DNA of 64,000 nt from Manduca sexta (taxonomy: Eukaryota > Arthropoda > Insecta > Lepidoptera > Sphingidae). Of this stretch, positions 1 to 14,034 are shown one piece after another. The stretch lies in the NCBI RefSeq assembly GCF_014839805.1, contig NC_051142.1:372001-436000 (forward strand). Direction: 5' to 3'. Under the pieces are notes generated by a model. It saw only the letters and a program-made list of their open reading frames with translations, ran no database searches and was not told the DNA's origin. The first letter of the stretch is position 1, and each line of letters begins with the position of its first letter. The position numbers and the translations under genes are program-made.

Positions 1-1766
1 AGCAGTGACTTGACCTAAGTCAACATTGGCTGGTTGTAAATTTCCATTGAACGCGTAATATTTGGTACAAAAGTTTCGTTACAGGTAAATTGAAGGAAAC
101 ATTCATACTCTGGAATTGAAAAAGCTATTTCGTAAAGATTCGCTTCTAGTAAATGCATATGTGTTTTATTATTAAACTCTTTCTAATTATGCAAGATATC
201 CTAAAGTAGAATGACAACATAAAATAGTCTTTATAATTCAATGTAGTTGACAGTAAGTACACAGAGTACTTAGTGCACAATAATAACTCGTCATCGCATA
301 AACCTGCTAACCTCTATAGTAACTCCACATCTACAAGGCTTTTCTTGCATTCTACTTACATATTATTTGCTAATCGGGTGTAACTATAAAATCTTATCAC
401 CCGTGCCAGTTAGGAAACTAAGTTTAAACTGTTTGATAAGGATATTATATTTTCAGTTGCATTATAAATTCTTTTTGTATTTGATTATGCATAAATAAAA
501 AAATAAACTTGACATAAAAAATCAGTAACTAATAACTTCTGAGTGAAAAACAAAATTATGATATTTTTCGTAGCTAAATAATAATAAAACGTAAAAGCAT
601 TCAGATTCCAATTTTGTTTAAGAAAACATTGAGGTCATTGGCGTGTCATATGTAGAAAAATAGTTAAGTATTATCATTTATAAATAACGTATCGATTATT
701 CTTAATATATACCTAACACAAATAATATGACATTACAAACATGTGATATTTCATAATGGGTATTATCTGTTTGTCTTGTTACGCGGAGGTCAGGACGGGA
801 TCAAGAAAACAACCAGATATCTCTGGACAAGCAAGAAATTTTACAAAAAGTTAAATAAGCTGTAAACGGGGCCCACCATGTGAGAATAATTAACGTCAGA
901 AATGCTTGGTAATATGCAACGGGTGTTATGAAATACCGATACTTTGTTTTGACCATCAAAAAGCTAAAGATAAGATTATTATATTAATAACATTTTTTTA
1001 TTAGATCATTATTATAACAGTCTCCAAGGAAAATTTTAAAGTAGAGATTTATTGTATAGAGGTAGGATATATTTTACATCCGCAGAGATAACAACCACCG
1101 TTTCAATACTGCGGCATAAACTGCCCAGGGATAATCATCTCTCATCAGTTGACATTCTATTGGACTCCACTCCACTTACCATCAGGTGCAGTGAGGTCAT
1201 TTTACTGTGCACGCATAAAAAAATCTTGAAGTCTAATATTTGCCTTGATTATAAGTCAATAAAGCAATGCAGATTTATATTTAATCCAATTTATCCCAAT
1301 TAAATAAATATAAATTACATGCTCTTAAAATTGCGCAATCTTATGTCGTCAATCAATAAATTGGACGAATAAGTGTCAGAGATCATGAGCGACGTATACT
1401 GTGTGTCGCAGGGATTTAAACGATTAGATTAGATGGCATTGGGATGAATAAATAATACAATATCCTACTGTTTGTATCTTATGATTTATCTGACAATGCC
1501 GTTCATAAACCAAGGCTCGTAACTACAATAGTAAGGTAAATAGTATACTTTAAAAGGTTTTAAATTAAATGAAGTCATACTTTTCCTGTTTTTCTTTCAA
1601 CTTAAGAAACTTCAATTTAACAATTGTGTGGGGCAATTTTTTGACCCTATTGACCATTATTATGCATGTACGCTTCTGTTTGGCGCAAGAAATAGTTATC
1701 GCGGTGATAACTAGGTAGCCGTCGAGAGATCTGCTATATGCAAAATAAACTCGTTCATATATTTAC
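1..1766. other. PAICS intron, no further exon seen
   Basis: AT-rich sequence to the left of PAICS exon 2. I looked on the minus strand for the next SAICAR synthetase exon and did not find one. The short open frame at 1052-1303 (plus strand) has no recognisable motif and ordinary AT-rich composition, so it is not called. Confidence 0.6.
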
Positions 1767-3114
1767 CAGCACTGTTTAAGATATTGAAGACTTTAGCGTT
1801 GGTCTGGTTAGAGATGGCGGCTTTTCCCTCCATGTCATGTGCTTTAACTCCATCTCCAGCTGTGATCCTGTCTTTGTTGATGAGCATGCATTGGTTGGGC
1901 ACATCTGGCAAGTCGAAAACTTGCTTCGTCTTGCCTTCGATGATGAGCTTACCAAGCTTGTAACCTGCAACTGTTATAAGATAATTGTTAATCACCTATA
2001 AAATGAGATACGCGTAGATTGAAGGTATACAGATGTTTTTCGTAAGTATTTTTTAACAGAAACCAGATGCACTTTATTGGTAGGCTATTATATTATGTGG
2101 GCCGTTAAGATTGGAAATATATAAACAAGTAATATAAGTAAATATCTCGGTACGAATTACAACGAAACGCATCAATACTACTATTCGCATAGTTACATTA
2201 AATGTGTGTGAATAAAAAAATAATATTCTGCGCCTATAGCTGTCATAGTCAAGTGATTCATTAGATTTAATTAGTATATACGAAAATACGTAATATGTTC
2301 AACGCGCTAATGTGTCTTCAACAAGAGAATTGTATTGCTCATGGAAGAAGATATTCGACCATCGACGATTCCTGAGTGGGTAAGACTACGAAAAATGTTA
2401 AATAAATTAGAGTTAGTGTCTATAATACTTACGACGGTTTAAATAATATTATCAGTATCAAAAATTATACTCATAGAGTAGAATTTTAAAAGAAAATCTT
2501 ACAACCCTAATGTTAGTGTCACGTATTATATTCAAATGCGAAAAATGTCGTGCATTGCGTTTGCGAATTACGAAGTAATGTTTCGAGCGTTGCGTAGATA
2601 CTGTGCGCGCACGACACCTGTATCCTATATGGATAGGCAAAACTCCTTCCTAGGTTTCTGATTATTTCGTTATGTTTTTTTATATTGTATGCAAGAGAAT
2701 TTCAAACGACAAAGAACGCGAGAATTAAATTCTTTTTATGGTTTTATGAAGAAGGTAAGTAAAAATAATTCATTAGCAAATTATTATTAAATTAAATTCC
2801 ATTAGCAAAAGCAAAAGAGCGACGGCCACATCAAATAAAATTATTCAACGTGCAGCTTATTAATAGTAATGTTATATTTTTATTAATTTTACAGCGTTTA
2901 AAGGAGTATACTAAATAAGTTAGGTAAATTAAAACCAAGGTCACAAAAACAAGGTTACAAGCGAGTGTCCGAAAATTGATACCAACAAGAAGGTGACGAT
3001 TTAAAAAATCTTCCGTTAGTTCATTATTTAACTAACCGCAAACTTAACGTAGCATTAAATAAAAATGTAAGTAAATATTTAGGTGAAATAGTTACCTTCT
3101 TTCGGAGCAGACAT
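1767..3114 (-). CDS. Paics: PAICS, bifunctional purine enzyme, 5' two exons (partial)
   Basis: This enzyme carries SAICAR synthetase and AIR carboxylase activities in cytosolic de novo purine synthesis. Exon 1 is 3096-3114: its ATG opens seven codons, MSAPKEG, and it ends at a GTAAC donor. Exon 2 is 1767-1964, following a TTGCAG acceptor and ending at GTAAAT; the phases (1 to 1) join without a break. The 72 visible residues begin YKLGKLIIEGKTKQVFDL, the glycine/lysine-rich nucleotide-binding start of the SAICAR synthetase fold. The conserved block DRITAGDGVKAHDMEGKAA follows, then the start of a helix ending NILNSAG. The remaining 350 or so residues must lie to the left of the window; I find no third exon in 1-1700. 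The gene points away from the PPAT gene beginning at 15,373, so the two are head-to-head. The start is supported by being the first ATG and by the short, family-typical N-terminus. Identification is firm; only completeness is open. Confidence 0.93.
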
Positions 3115-4267
3115 ACTTGTAAACAAATACACGTGGTTTCGTTAAAATGCTTGTAAAATACAATAACTTCACATGCTCATCGGCGAACAACTCTGTGGCG
3201 TACTGTGGCGGAGCTCTGTCAACTTATATTTTAGCTGATAAACTGCGTTTAAGGCTGTCCACACATTGTAAGATTTATTAAACGCATACCAGACACTTTC
3301 CGCATATATCACGCATTGCTTTTGGAACTCGACCATATCTTTAGAATTAATGTCGTTCCGTGTTGAAAACAGATTAAATGCACTTTAGAGAATCTTGAAA
3401 CTCCATCGACACGAACCGGTTTATTGTTTAGTAATAATATCAATGCACGGACCGGACCTATACTTTTATTACTCGGTCCAAAGGGACCAGCGCGGCGCGG
3501 CACAAATTTGGGAGTTCAATACACTCTATTTTTACCTGGACATTATATTTCTTCTCCGGAGGCTTTGTTTAACAGTAGAGATCTAACAATACTAATAAAC
3601 TCTCAAACGTTGCCAGGCTTGAGACTGGAAAAAGTGTGATGTTATATATTTATGTAAGAAGTAGAGTAAACCGAAACTCAACGCAAAAACATAACTATTA
3701 CGTGTTCGCGCGCAGTACAACTATCGCGCTGAAATGTTACGCCTCTGTCTACTCCAGAAAAGGAGAAACGGTGTTTTTAACATAATCTATGGGGACCAAC
3801 TTGGAGGTATATTCTTTTGTATAAAAAAACAATTTTCCAAATCGGTCCATAAATTACCGAGTTCTGAGGTAACAAACATTTAAATTTTATTCAAAAAGAA
3901 AAATGAACATGTCGAATTGATAACCTCTTCCTTTTTTTTAAAGTTAATTAAAAAGAAAAGAATCGTTTTGTTAGGTATTTAGGTTTGATTTTAGAAAGAT
4001 TTATTTCTTTCTGGAGCATTATATAAGAAGCGTAGGGGAAAAATCAAAACGTAAATTTTACGCCTTGACAATGTTATCGACTTCTACGTGGGGACTGTGA
4101 TTCAATACGCTCAAAATCATTTATGAAGCGATTTATTATTATGTAATAAAAAATATACGTTATGACCCCGTATCAACACGAAATGAATAGTGTTTTTATT
4201 TCAGATCGTAAAAATAATAATAATTTTTTAAATGAAAATATAACTGTAAGATAAACTAAACTACTCC

Positions 4268-4902
4268 TGAGATGTTATGGAGCTCCGTAATCGTAACCGA
4301 AACTATCGGATATCCGAAATAAAAATATATCCGTAACCGTAACTGTATCCGTTACAAAAATTTCGGATAAGTTACGGATAATATGTTACAAGTTTTTGAT
4401 GTAATACAGTAGAGCGTCGATTACTATCTAACAATGAACTAATTGGGGGATATGGGTGTTCGGAAAACCACTGTGTTTTGCTTTGAGATGAAGTTTCGGT
4501 GAAGTAGTGCAAAGTTTTTATCACACTGTTTACATTTTGCAAAATTTATATTAACATGATCAAAAAAATCTCCAAATGAAACTCTGCTTTGGACGCATTT
4601 TGTCCTTACAAATCAATTTAGTTACGTAACACAACACTTTTCCTTCATTTTATTAAATTAAGTACCCACACATACATAAAATATGACTATTTATGAATGA
4701 GGTTATGTCTTTACTAAAAATAACAAACAAACGATGCAAGATTCACGTGGCGCGCGAGCGGTGAAACAAAAACGTGTCGTAACATATTATCCGTAACTTA
4801 TCCGAAACTTTTGTAACAGATACGGTTACGGTTATGGATTTATTTTTATTTCGGGTATCCGGTAGTTTCGGTTATGGTTACGGAGCTCCATAACATCCCT
4901 GC
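4268..4902. mobile_element. Non-autonomous DNA transposon with long terminal inverted repeats (hAT-like)
   Basis: The left end reads GATGTTATGGAGCTCCGTAA and the right end is its near reverse complement, closing CCATAACATCCCTG. The inverted similarity continues inward for about 110 bp on each side as strings of CCGTAACC / CGAAACT motifs. No coding sequence lies between. On the sense of the right end the terminus reads CAGGGATG, which resembles hAT-superfamily ends. I could not identify a clean 8-bp target duplication, so the superfamily is tentative. Confidence 0.6.
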
Positions 4903-4912
4903 TATTTTTATC

Positions 4913-5046
4913 TATTATCCGTAACCGAAACTATCCGAAACTAGCGGATAATCCGAAATAATTACATATCCGTAACCATATCCGAAACCGATATAATTTT
5001 ATTCCTATATCCAGATCCAAAATTTCATATCCATAACATCCCTGCT
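4913..5046. mobile_element. Second terminal fragment of the same inverted-repeat family
   Basis: The CCGTAACCGAAACTATCCG motifs reappear and the block ends again with CATAACATCCCTGCT, the same terminus as the element immediately to the left. This is either a nested insertion or an internal duplication of one element end. Confidence 0.5.
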
Positions 5047-5489
5047 CTGCTCTTCAGGGGGTTCCAAACCGAGATATTTTTGAATTTGCCGCCAAATTTT
5101 TGTGACACGACACGTTGGCCAGACTAGTTAGTTTGGGAAATAATGTCCTGTTTTTCACAAGGAGCATCATGGAATTTTATGACACAAAACGAAGATATTA
5201 TTTCGCGGTTAGATATGTGTAGGTACCTATTATATTTTGACGGAATTTCATATAAACAACAGCGCCACCAAGCGGGCAAAAGTTTTAATTAATGATTCTA
5301 TTATGTCAAAACTGCGTCAAACTATAACACGCATTTGCGACTCGGGAAAACATTGTTTTGAATATACATTAGCAAAAGACTATAGTTCTGCGCATAAAAA
5401 TCGTAACCTAAAACGGAATATTTGTAGCTGACCTTCAACGTCAATTTAAAATAATTCAATGATTACTTGGTATTTAATTGACATCGGGC

Positions 5490-5603
5490 TCGTTGGTTGC
5501 CTCGCGACGTTCGCTACGCGGCCGTGCTGAAATAAGTTTTGGATTGTGTTGTATTTTTTGTGAATTATTTACATAGATATAAATTTTGAAATCCACACAA
5601 CGG
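5490..5603 (+). promoter_or_regulatory. Possible leader (5'UTR) exon, candidate first exon of PPAT
   Basis: A locally GC/CpG-rich patch (GCCTCGCGACGTTCGCTACG, about 5499-5518) in an AT-rich desert is followed by a perfect donor, CGG|GTGAGTAA, at 5603/5604. PPAT's first coding exon (15,366) begins right after an acceptor, which requires an upstream leader exon on the plus strand. This is the best candidate I see. It is inference from composition and splice signals; there is no protein evidence. Confidence 0.3.
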
Positions 5604-8600
5604 GTGAGTAAATATTTATTTAACTTTTAAATACATTCTTGTTCTAGTTTTGTGTGTATACGATTAATAATAAATTATGAAACGTTTGTTTGCTACGGAA
5701 AAATTGGTTCGTTTTATTTTATTACAAGCCCGCGTGTTTGCCATGCTTTTATATTGTTTGTGGTATTTTTTATGCTATTTCGATTTGAATTTTTAGTATT
5801 GGCTATTATAGTTTATGTAAAACAATCGGGAAACTGTGTGCTGTTACAGAATTCTTTATTATTTGTTATTTCTCATGTAGCACACTCCGCATCCGTGCGT
5901 AAAACGTAAATAGGTTATATCATGTAGTACTTACCTATTTAGTAAAGATTATTTTATATTTTATTTGCATTGTAAACACTTAAAAAAAAGTTGTGGGTGA
6001 AACATTTAATTATCGTAGACAAGTTGTAGATAATAGACAAATTCTATTTTTTTAAATTGTTTGATAATTCTATTTTGTTTTCATCTGAATAATTGTTAAA
6101 ACATAGTCATTAATTTAACTTTTGTTTATGTAAATTAATATGTTTTTCAGTCCTAAAATTTTTATTAATTTATAGTTATACCATTTTTGCCTGGTTTGAA
6201 TGTTAATTTGCAAACGGTGACAATAAATAATAATTATTTACATTATTTTTATTTTATATGAATGATTTGATTGTGATGACTTAGAACTTGGATTCATGGA
6301 CATACTTAATTAGTATAACTAATCAAAGTGTTTCGTTATAGATGAACACCTGCACCATACATTAAATAAATTTACAATATATTCTATTCATGAATTTGAA
6401 ATAAACCAGTCTGACAAGTTGTCATGCATAGACTTCCAGCTACGTACTTGTGTTTTTTGTAAAAAAAAAATATTGGACATGTACCGTCACTCAAAAATAA
6501 CTAAACATACTTGAATTTAAATATGTTTGTAATATGGTGTCCTTACCAATTTTTTTGTTCAATTAAATAAACTGCAAAGGGCTTTAGTACAAAATATTGA
6601 AATAAAAAATTGATCACATATACTAAGGTGATTACAAGTTTTTAATTTTTCTAGCTGATGGCATTTAACAGTTTGGCTAAGGGAAAAAGACATGCCTAGC
6701 AGGAATAATTTATTAACTGGTATTATTAACCTTTATAAAAATAACATGTACAAATTGATTGATTGATAGATGACTGCAGAATGTGACCACATCAGAAATT
6801 ATTATAATTTAAATTTAAAATTGCAACAATTTGTTAACAGGTTAACTGTTGGAAAAAATATGGTATAACTCAAAGTAAAAAAAATATAGGGTTCCCAAGG
6901 TTATGTAACCTGCTGTTTCACGACAATTGTATATACAAGTATATGTGTAATTTATGTAAGATGTACATTAAATTAATTTTTTAATTAAGCACCCAAGATG
7001 AACTATATATTCATATCATATTTTTTATTTAAATAGTTATAATTTTTAATTATTTAAAATTACTCAGTGATTCTCATGGATTGTGTATTTTTATTTCAAT
7101 GTAATTTTCATCATTTTAATTTATTTATGTAATTATTATGTAGATATGTAAATTTCTGTTTCTGGTCTTGATGAACGAATTACTGACAGATATATATGTT
7201 GCTTAGGTACAGGGCACTCAGTTTGTGCAATCACGCATGTCACGCGTACGGGTTCCTATTTCCCGGAAGAAAAAAAAGTAGTGTATCTTATTTTGCTGCC
7301 CCTACTTTTAAATATGATATCCCTAGGGCACGGCCCATATATTATATTGACAAATCCGCCACCGGCATAGATATTCACTAAACATGTAGACAAAAAAAAA
7401 ACACCTATGGTATCATTTCGATCGTTTTTTTTCCGTTTTTCTGTGAAAATCTGATGACATTAGTAGTTTCAATGGATAATAAAAACCCTATCCTTGAGTA
7501 ACGTGTCACACCCGCACAATATAACAGTGCGATGCAAAATATATATCTTTTGTAAACATAGGTAGCCATGATGATGCCATGCTACTACAAAAAATTGGCA
7601 AAACATCGAATTGGCCTTGACTCGTTCGACTGAGAGATTTTTAGCGGCCAGTTCCTGACTGTATAACTCAGTATATATTATTTGCACTGAGCGAAGCGTG
7701 GTGTTGATAGACGTATCGTGATGCATTTCCGGGCCCTTAACAGGAAACTTGGGTAGACGGCCATACCTGCATATCTAGTTGACGGCTTGGAATTCGATGT
7801 CAACTACCGTTATCAATCTTTAAGGCCTGAAATAAGTTATTGCGACTAAAAGTTAAGAAACGACACGTAAATAGGGCAAATAGGTAATCTAAGGAGTTTC
7901 CAGAAGACCATAAATGCATTTGTTGAAAGTCCTCTTTACAATGGCAAAATCTTGATACTCTTCTGTTGCATTGTCACCCATCCCATTAGCATAACCAATA
8001 AATAAATTAGTACACACAAAATATCCTTCGTGGGTTCGCAAGCTGGAAATTCTCCATAGATAGCGTATGGTCGTTTTTTGAATAAATAGTTACATTTTTA
8101 TTCACGCATAGAGTAATGTAACTATTTGCTTATATTGTATAATATATTTGCAAGTAAACAACAATAGTCTGTCGTCATTGGCCCAGTTACATTTGGCCCG
8201 GCAGTCAATAGGTCTCGGGTACACAGATATTGTCCGGTAAATAGAAAACATGTCCGTTATCAGTGGTGTGACCACGTGTTGATACCGCGCAGGACGGTCC
8301 TTTGGTCCTTCGAACCCAGTACTAAAAATAGCCAACATTTTATTTAATAGTTCACTATCAACTTTTCTAAATTACTTCACTCGTTATGTGGATCTATTTC
8401 GGAAAATAAAGATATTGATTGGAAGTAAGTACTAACATAGCTTATATTTAATTAAAAATGTTCTTTAGACCATAACCTAAATTACATATTTATGGAAACA
8501 TAGTTGGTAGATGAGTGGTCTGCATAGCTTATAAAACAGTTTATCAGGAGAACCAAGTATGTCGTTAATGTCAAATGTCATGAGTAAAGGGATACAATGG

Positions 8601-8705
8601 CGGGGCAGTCTCCGGATCAAGCTAGCCCATTCATGCTGTAGACAAGTATGTCTATATCGTGGCTCCATTTTATAGAGTCCGCGCAAAACTTCACCCACCA
8701 GTGGC

Positions 8706-8850
8706 GAATATAACTCGATTCCTGCCGGCTTTTCTTCAGTAATTTAAGTAAAGTCTACCTATACATAAGTATCAGAACGATTTGAAGGCCGCATATATGT
8801 ATTTTATTAGTACTTCTAAATCGAATCAGCTTCCCTTTCAGAAAAAATGA
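8706..8850 (+). repeat. Interspersed repeat family X, copy 1
   Basis: It shares the series CTCGATTC.TGCCGGCTTT, then AGAACGATTT, a CNGNCCGCAT-like block and TAGTAC with 45790-45940 (same orientation) and with 10745-10880 and 34447-34585 (opposite orientation). No coding capacity. It is a short dispersed element of unknown class. Confidence 0.5.
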
Positions 8851-10744
8851 TCTGTCGCGACTGCTCCCCACAATATAACAATGATTAGGCTACGTGGGTC
8901 GGTAATATCGAAGTTTCGTCACTCTAATAAGATACAATGATGCAAATTATTGCCACACTGTAATAGAAACCTTATTATTTGATACAGATCACGTTTGGTA
9001 ACAGTAGCCATTCGCGCTGTGGAACGTAGCTATTTCGACAGATTAAATAAAACATATTTAGAGAAGGAAAAAACTAAACGAAAACACATTATCAACCCTT
9101 TTATAATAGCTTTTTTTCTTCACTAACCATTATCATTAGTGACAACGCAACGTGCTCTGAGATTGATAAAAAAAATTCAAATTTATTTCAGACAGCTCGT
9201 AGATATTATAATCTTAATACTTTCATTCGACAGTAAATACCTTTAAGTATGTAAAACAATTTGCTGTCAATATCCTACAATAACTATTATTTATATCTGT
9301 TTAATTTCCAATACAGTTATCGTCGTTGTTTATGCACGACCCTTTGTGGAAATGTACTCCGAGCGGTGTCAGCCGATAACTGACCCCCTACGGCTCAGTA
9401 TGACGACATGACGTCGTATTATTGCTATGTTTTACATTTTCACTATCGTGCGTACCAAACTTTACATGTTTGTACATTTTTCTAGATAGTTTCGTCATAG
9501 GTCCCCATTTTGTTATTGTGATAGCGCGATCTCAAGACCCCGCGATAAGTTTTATGTTCTTCGCTGGGGTGATATGCGAATTGTGATTATTCTCTATACT
9601 ATGTGCGTCATTTAAATAAGAAATTAGTTTCGCGAGTGATATTTCGGTGAGATCGCTATCCAACGATGTACTTAAATAGCCTATGTCGTCAGGGGATGAG
9701 TTAGATCTTAAATCGCATTCCTCGTTGCTTAACTATCTGTTGGTGTACTGCGTTCCATCTTATTGCCTTTAATTATTTTTAACTCGAGGTATGTACTGGC
9801 GGATGAGAAGCGTTAAGTAACTTTGTAACTCAACGTTATCTTTAGTTCAATTGCAGTTTAGAAATGGATTGTTGATAGACCGATCTGTCTTCTTATAAAG
9901 GAATTCTTACTCCTGTATTTTGTAGTAACACAAAAAGCATCTGATAGTAAGTATGTAATTTACATTTTTGCAACTGCCATAATTATGCTGGCCCGTCGCT
10001 GGGGCCAATTTTATTTCATTAACATGCTCTGACAAAAAAAGTACAGTTCGGCAACTTCATTTAGCTGAGTTCGCGACGCTCTCATTTCAACTCGAACGAG
10101 TTTGAGGTAACCTCGAATAAAAATGAGTAATGATAAAATAATTATTGCTGAGCAAGATGAATGTTGTTAAGTTGTGGCGTCTAGACGTGTAAACGAGGAT
10201 ATAAGTGGATTTAGTTAAACGAACACAAAAGATTACGGCCGAATACAACAAAGGTTGAAAAATATAGCTATTAAGAGTTCAGTGTTAATAATATTTTTAT
10301 AATTACCGACGTTTAATAAACACATGTTATTTTTTTCGTTTTATCGCGTGTTTATAATAAATAAACTAATTGCAGGGAAAAGTACTGTATACGAGCGATG
10401 GACGGTCGGCGACAATCTTGGACCAGAGAATAACATTTGGCCTAAATATGACGTCATGAATCTCGCGTAATAATAATATTATTTGACATTATTCGCACAT
10501 AGCAAAATATTTTGGCTTTAAGTACGTCATTTTGTTTTTGCAATACGAGATTATTTCAAGCGATAAGCACAAAATTGAACTTGTGTTACTGTGCCATTTT
10601 CCTTGTTTTTTTCTTAGGAGTGTGTTAAGAAGGGAAGGAAAACTTTGCTTAGTTAGGTATGTAATTCGGGATTCTCAGGAATATTTACCTGTTAGGAGTC
10701 CTGCCATCACTAAGCTCCAGCATGTAGAGGATAGTATCAAAGGG

Positions 10745-10880
10745 GAAAGGTGAAATTTTCCGAAAGGGATTCCGACGCAACATACAAGTACTAATTCATG
10801 AATGTGGTCTGCAAATCGTTCTAATGATAATTAGATAGAGATTCTACATAAAGGGAAGCCGGTAGGTATCGGGTTATTTG
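10745..10880 (-). repeat. Interspersed repeat family X, copy 2
   Basis: Reverse-oriented copy: GGTGAAATTTTCCGAAAGGG ... CTGCAAATCGTTCTAAT ... AAAGGGAAGCCGGTAGG. It matches 34447-34585 closely in the same order. Confidence 0.55.
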
Positions 10881-13064
10881 GATCTTTTGCCACTGGATAC
10901 TATATTGCGTTCTAGTATATTTGTAATAATTGCTTAGTAAGTTTAATGATTTTAAAACTAATCGTGTTTCCAAAATGGCCAATGATCCATTTTATAGATT
11001 CGGTATTTTAGCTAATGGATGTTAGAGTTATAGTATCTTTAAAGATTATAATGACATTGGAATTGTCTCTTGAAATAGATTAACATGCGTTACTCTTTCG
11101 ATTTCTTTAGAATGTATGAGCAGGCAAGCGTCCGTTTCCAACACCTGGAATTCTCAGTGTGGTCCATAGAAGCCTGACATCATTATGACGTGGGTTTGTA
11201 ATGTTAGGTACGCGGAAATTGACATCCTTTAGTCTAACTTTCATTATAAAATTTCCTATTTTCCTCTAATAGACACCTAGATTTTGTTTGAAATTTTCGA
11301 AGCAGTCCGTCTATATATAACATTTGGATGATTTGTACTGCAACATGCCTTCAATCTTGCCTCACGAATTTTATTGTTGCGTAATATATTAATGACTGCA
11401 CTTATTTGTGATAATTTACTAGTTGTCAATAATTCGTGAATGAATTGAACGTTATCTATTGTAAACTCGTTATGCAACTGCATGATGGTAATATGAAATT
11501 CTATGAGTTATAAAAAATTGCTTTAAAACATACTTCGTCACTTCTCTAGCGGTTTGGATTATCGTGTATCATTGCAGAATGCAATCTATGATTAGGACAG
11601 TTTTGTCGAAAATATGTCAATGATACAAAGTAACTGGTCTTATAGGTGTTATCTGACTATTGAAAAATTACCTCGGGCTATAAAAAGGCTAGAATTTTTT
11701 CTTCTTTTAACAGTTGTATCAAACATCTTGGTAATAAAGTAATATGAAATGTAAATAGAGATGTCGCTTATCGTCGCATGTAAAACTATCGTGTGAATTA
11801 GGTGATTGTTTTTTTATTGCAATATTCTTATCGTTTTTTTTAAAGATCTAAGCCTAAGATACAGTTATATGTTAACTCCACGATCAAGAGATGCAAAAAT
11901 TTTGAAATTACTTCGCATTTTCTTTCTGCGTTAAAATAACCATATTATCCATATAAATAGGTCGTACAAAATTAAAACTAATATATAATAATTTGTATGA
12001 TTTATTGTGTAATGTTTAAATGATATTTGCGCTGATAATGCGCTGATTATTCTAGCCACGAATCTGTGAGGCCTGAATACTCATTGCCAAGCTCTAGCAT
12101 ATCTTACGATAGTTTCATCATGCCGTGTTTACAAACATTTAAAATTAAACATTTTGACCAGCGTGACATCTGCCGTGTTTGTTCGTTTATCAGGCAATTG
12201 TAATGTTGTTGGCACGTAGTTGTCACGCCGCTCAATATAACGCTAACAGCTGATGGATCGTGTTTAGTTTACGCTTAACCTCCTACCGGACGCAGTGCTT
12301 GTTTTTTTTTTAATTTTAATAAGTGTCCACGACTGTTATGAGTTAATTTTAGTTCGCAACCATCAGTTTATATCGGTATGTCCTTTATTTATCTATTAGG
12401 TTATTAAGAAAGTAGAGTTCAAATACGTCTTGAGTTTATGAATACCTGAAAGTTCATCGGAGTTAAAATATCTTTTTAATTATATTTACGTATGATAAGG
12501 GAATATCTTGTTTGGATTACGTCAATTTAATCAAAATGAAAATACAAAGTTGTAATCTTGTACTTAAACCAGCTGACCCGATAGACGTCTTGTCTTAATG
12601 AATTTGCAGCGTGCATTCTGTCAAGCTGACAGTTATTTCAAACACTTGACAATTATGTAAGATTAATACTGTCGTTTAGTTTTCTTAAATTTTCAAATGT
12701 TCTGTACAACTTTCTTTTTTCTTTCATAAGGACCTTTTGATAATAATTAACATAACAAAAAAAGAATTAGCGAAATTGCTCCATTCGTTCACGCGTGCGA
12801 TGACCAAGGGAAATACGAGATTATTTTTTATTTTATTCATTTTACCTTTCGGAATACGGTTCCCAGCGAGTAGATGTTAGTTTACTTATAAATTATATAT
12901 TACAATTAATGATTATTATATTTTTATGAATGCGGTAGATGCTCATCTGATCACAACTCTTAAAACTTCCCGAATTTGAACCAAGAAGCCGTATAAAGGA
13001 CATAGAAATTAAACAGCATGAGTAATACAAGTTCTACATGCAACGGCTTGGCTGTGTCTCTAGC

Positions 13065-13145
13065 ATTTAGTCCATGGGCGGCGGATGCTGCTTAAATCGG
13101 CGGACTGTTGGCTCATTTGCCTACTAAGGCAATAAAAAAAGCCTG
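13065..13145 (+). repeat. LINE-like 3' tail fragment
   Basis: CCATGGGCGGCGGATGCTGC followed by CTCATTTGCCTACTAAGGCA and a short A-run resembles the 3' end of LINEs that are abundant in Lepidoptera. The call rests on remembered similarity and was not searched. Confidence 0.4.
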
Positions 13146-14034
13146 CTAACTTGTCAAATAGATACAATGAAAAATAATTATAATAAAAATATAAATTTGC
13201 ATGCTGTGGTCTTCTATAATTGAAGAGGCACGTCACATTATTAATTGTACAAATGCTACGACATTGTATTTATTATATGGCGTGTACCCTTCGTTGGAGG
13301 TCCTTAAATAAATAAATGAGTTCTTCTTGCACCTGCTGCTATAAAGTGGGGTTGGCGCTTCGCAGTTTCTGAAACATGTTCCAAAATCGATTTGGATTAT
13401 TTTTACGATCGGCACCTGCCTGCCGTCATCCTGTCTGGTTTTTTGCTTTTGAGGATGGAGTATAACTTGATATATACGTAGTTATAAGTAAGTGCGTTGT
13501 GTGCCTACATTTAAACATGTTTACCTTTTACTACTCGTTGAACTATTCTCGATATCCCGAGACTTAGAGTCTGATGAGACTATTCATAATGTCTTGCGTA
13601 TCGATTCCTAAAGTGGTCCAGGGCCCCCAGGGGTCTACGGCTTGAGGGGGGTCTATTGGTAACCTTTGGTCTAGAGTCTTAACCAGCTATTCTGAATCTG
13701 TTGCACGCGGGTGCCGTGCGCCTCGTCAAACTCTTGCTAGTTGACCACCAGACTTCAAGCATTTCACTGAATTAAAAACAGAAACTTTACCTAATATCAC
13801 TTGAACCGTATAGTGGTTTTAAAGTAAAAAAAATATTTAGTTAGTTATAATTCATATTTTTTAATTACATTAGGGTCCGTAGTACTACTAACCAAGACTC
13901 TGTGGCCTGTTAAAAAATACATTGAGTGTGGCTGGTACAATAATAAATAATGTTTCCCATAGATAATGATTTCTTATGTTTATGTTAATGTATGCAACTA
14001 GTATTATTTATACTAGATTCCGGATTCATTGCGG

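Noticed and set aside
1052..1303. 83-codon open frame
   Set aside because: No motif, AT-rich composition, lies in PAICS intron; length expected by chance.
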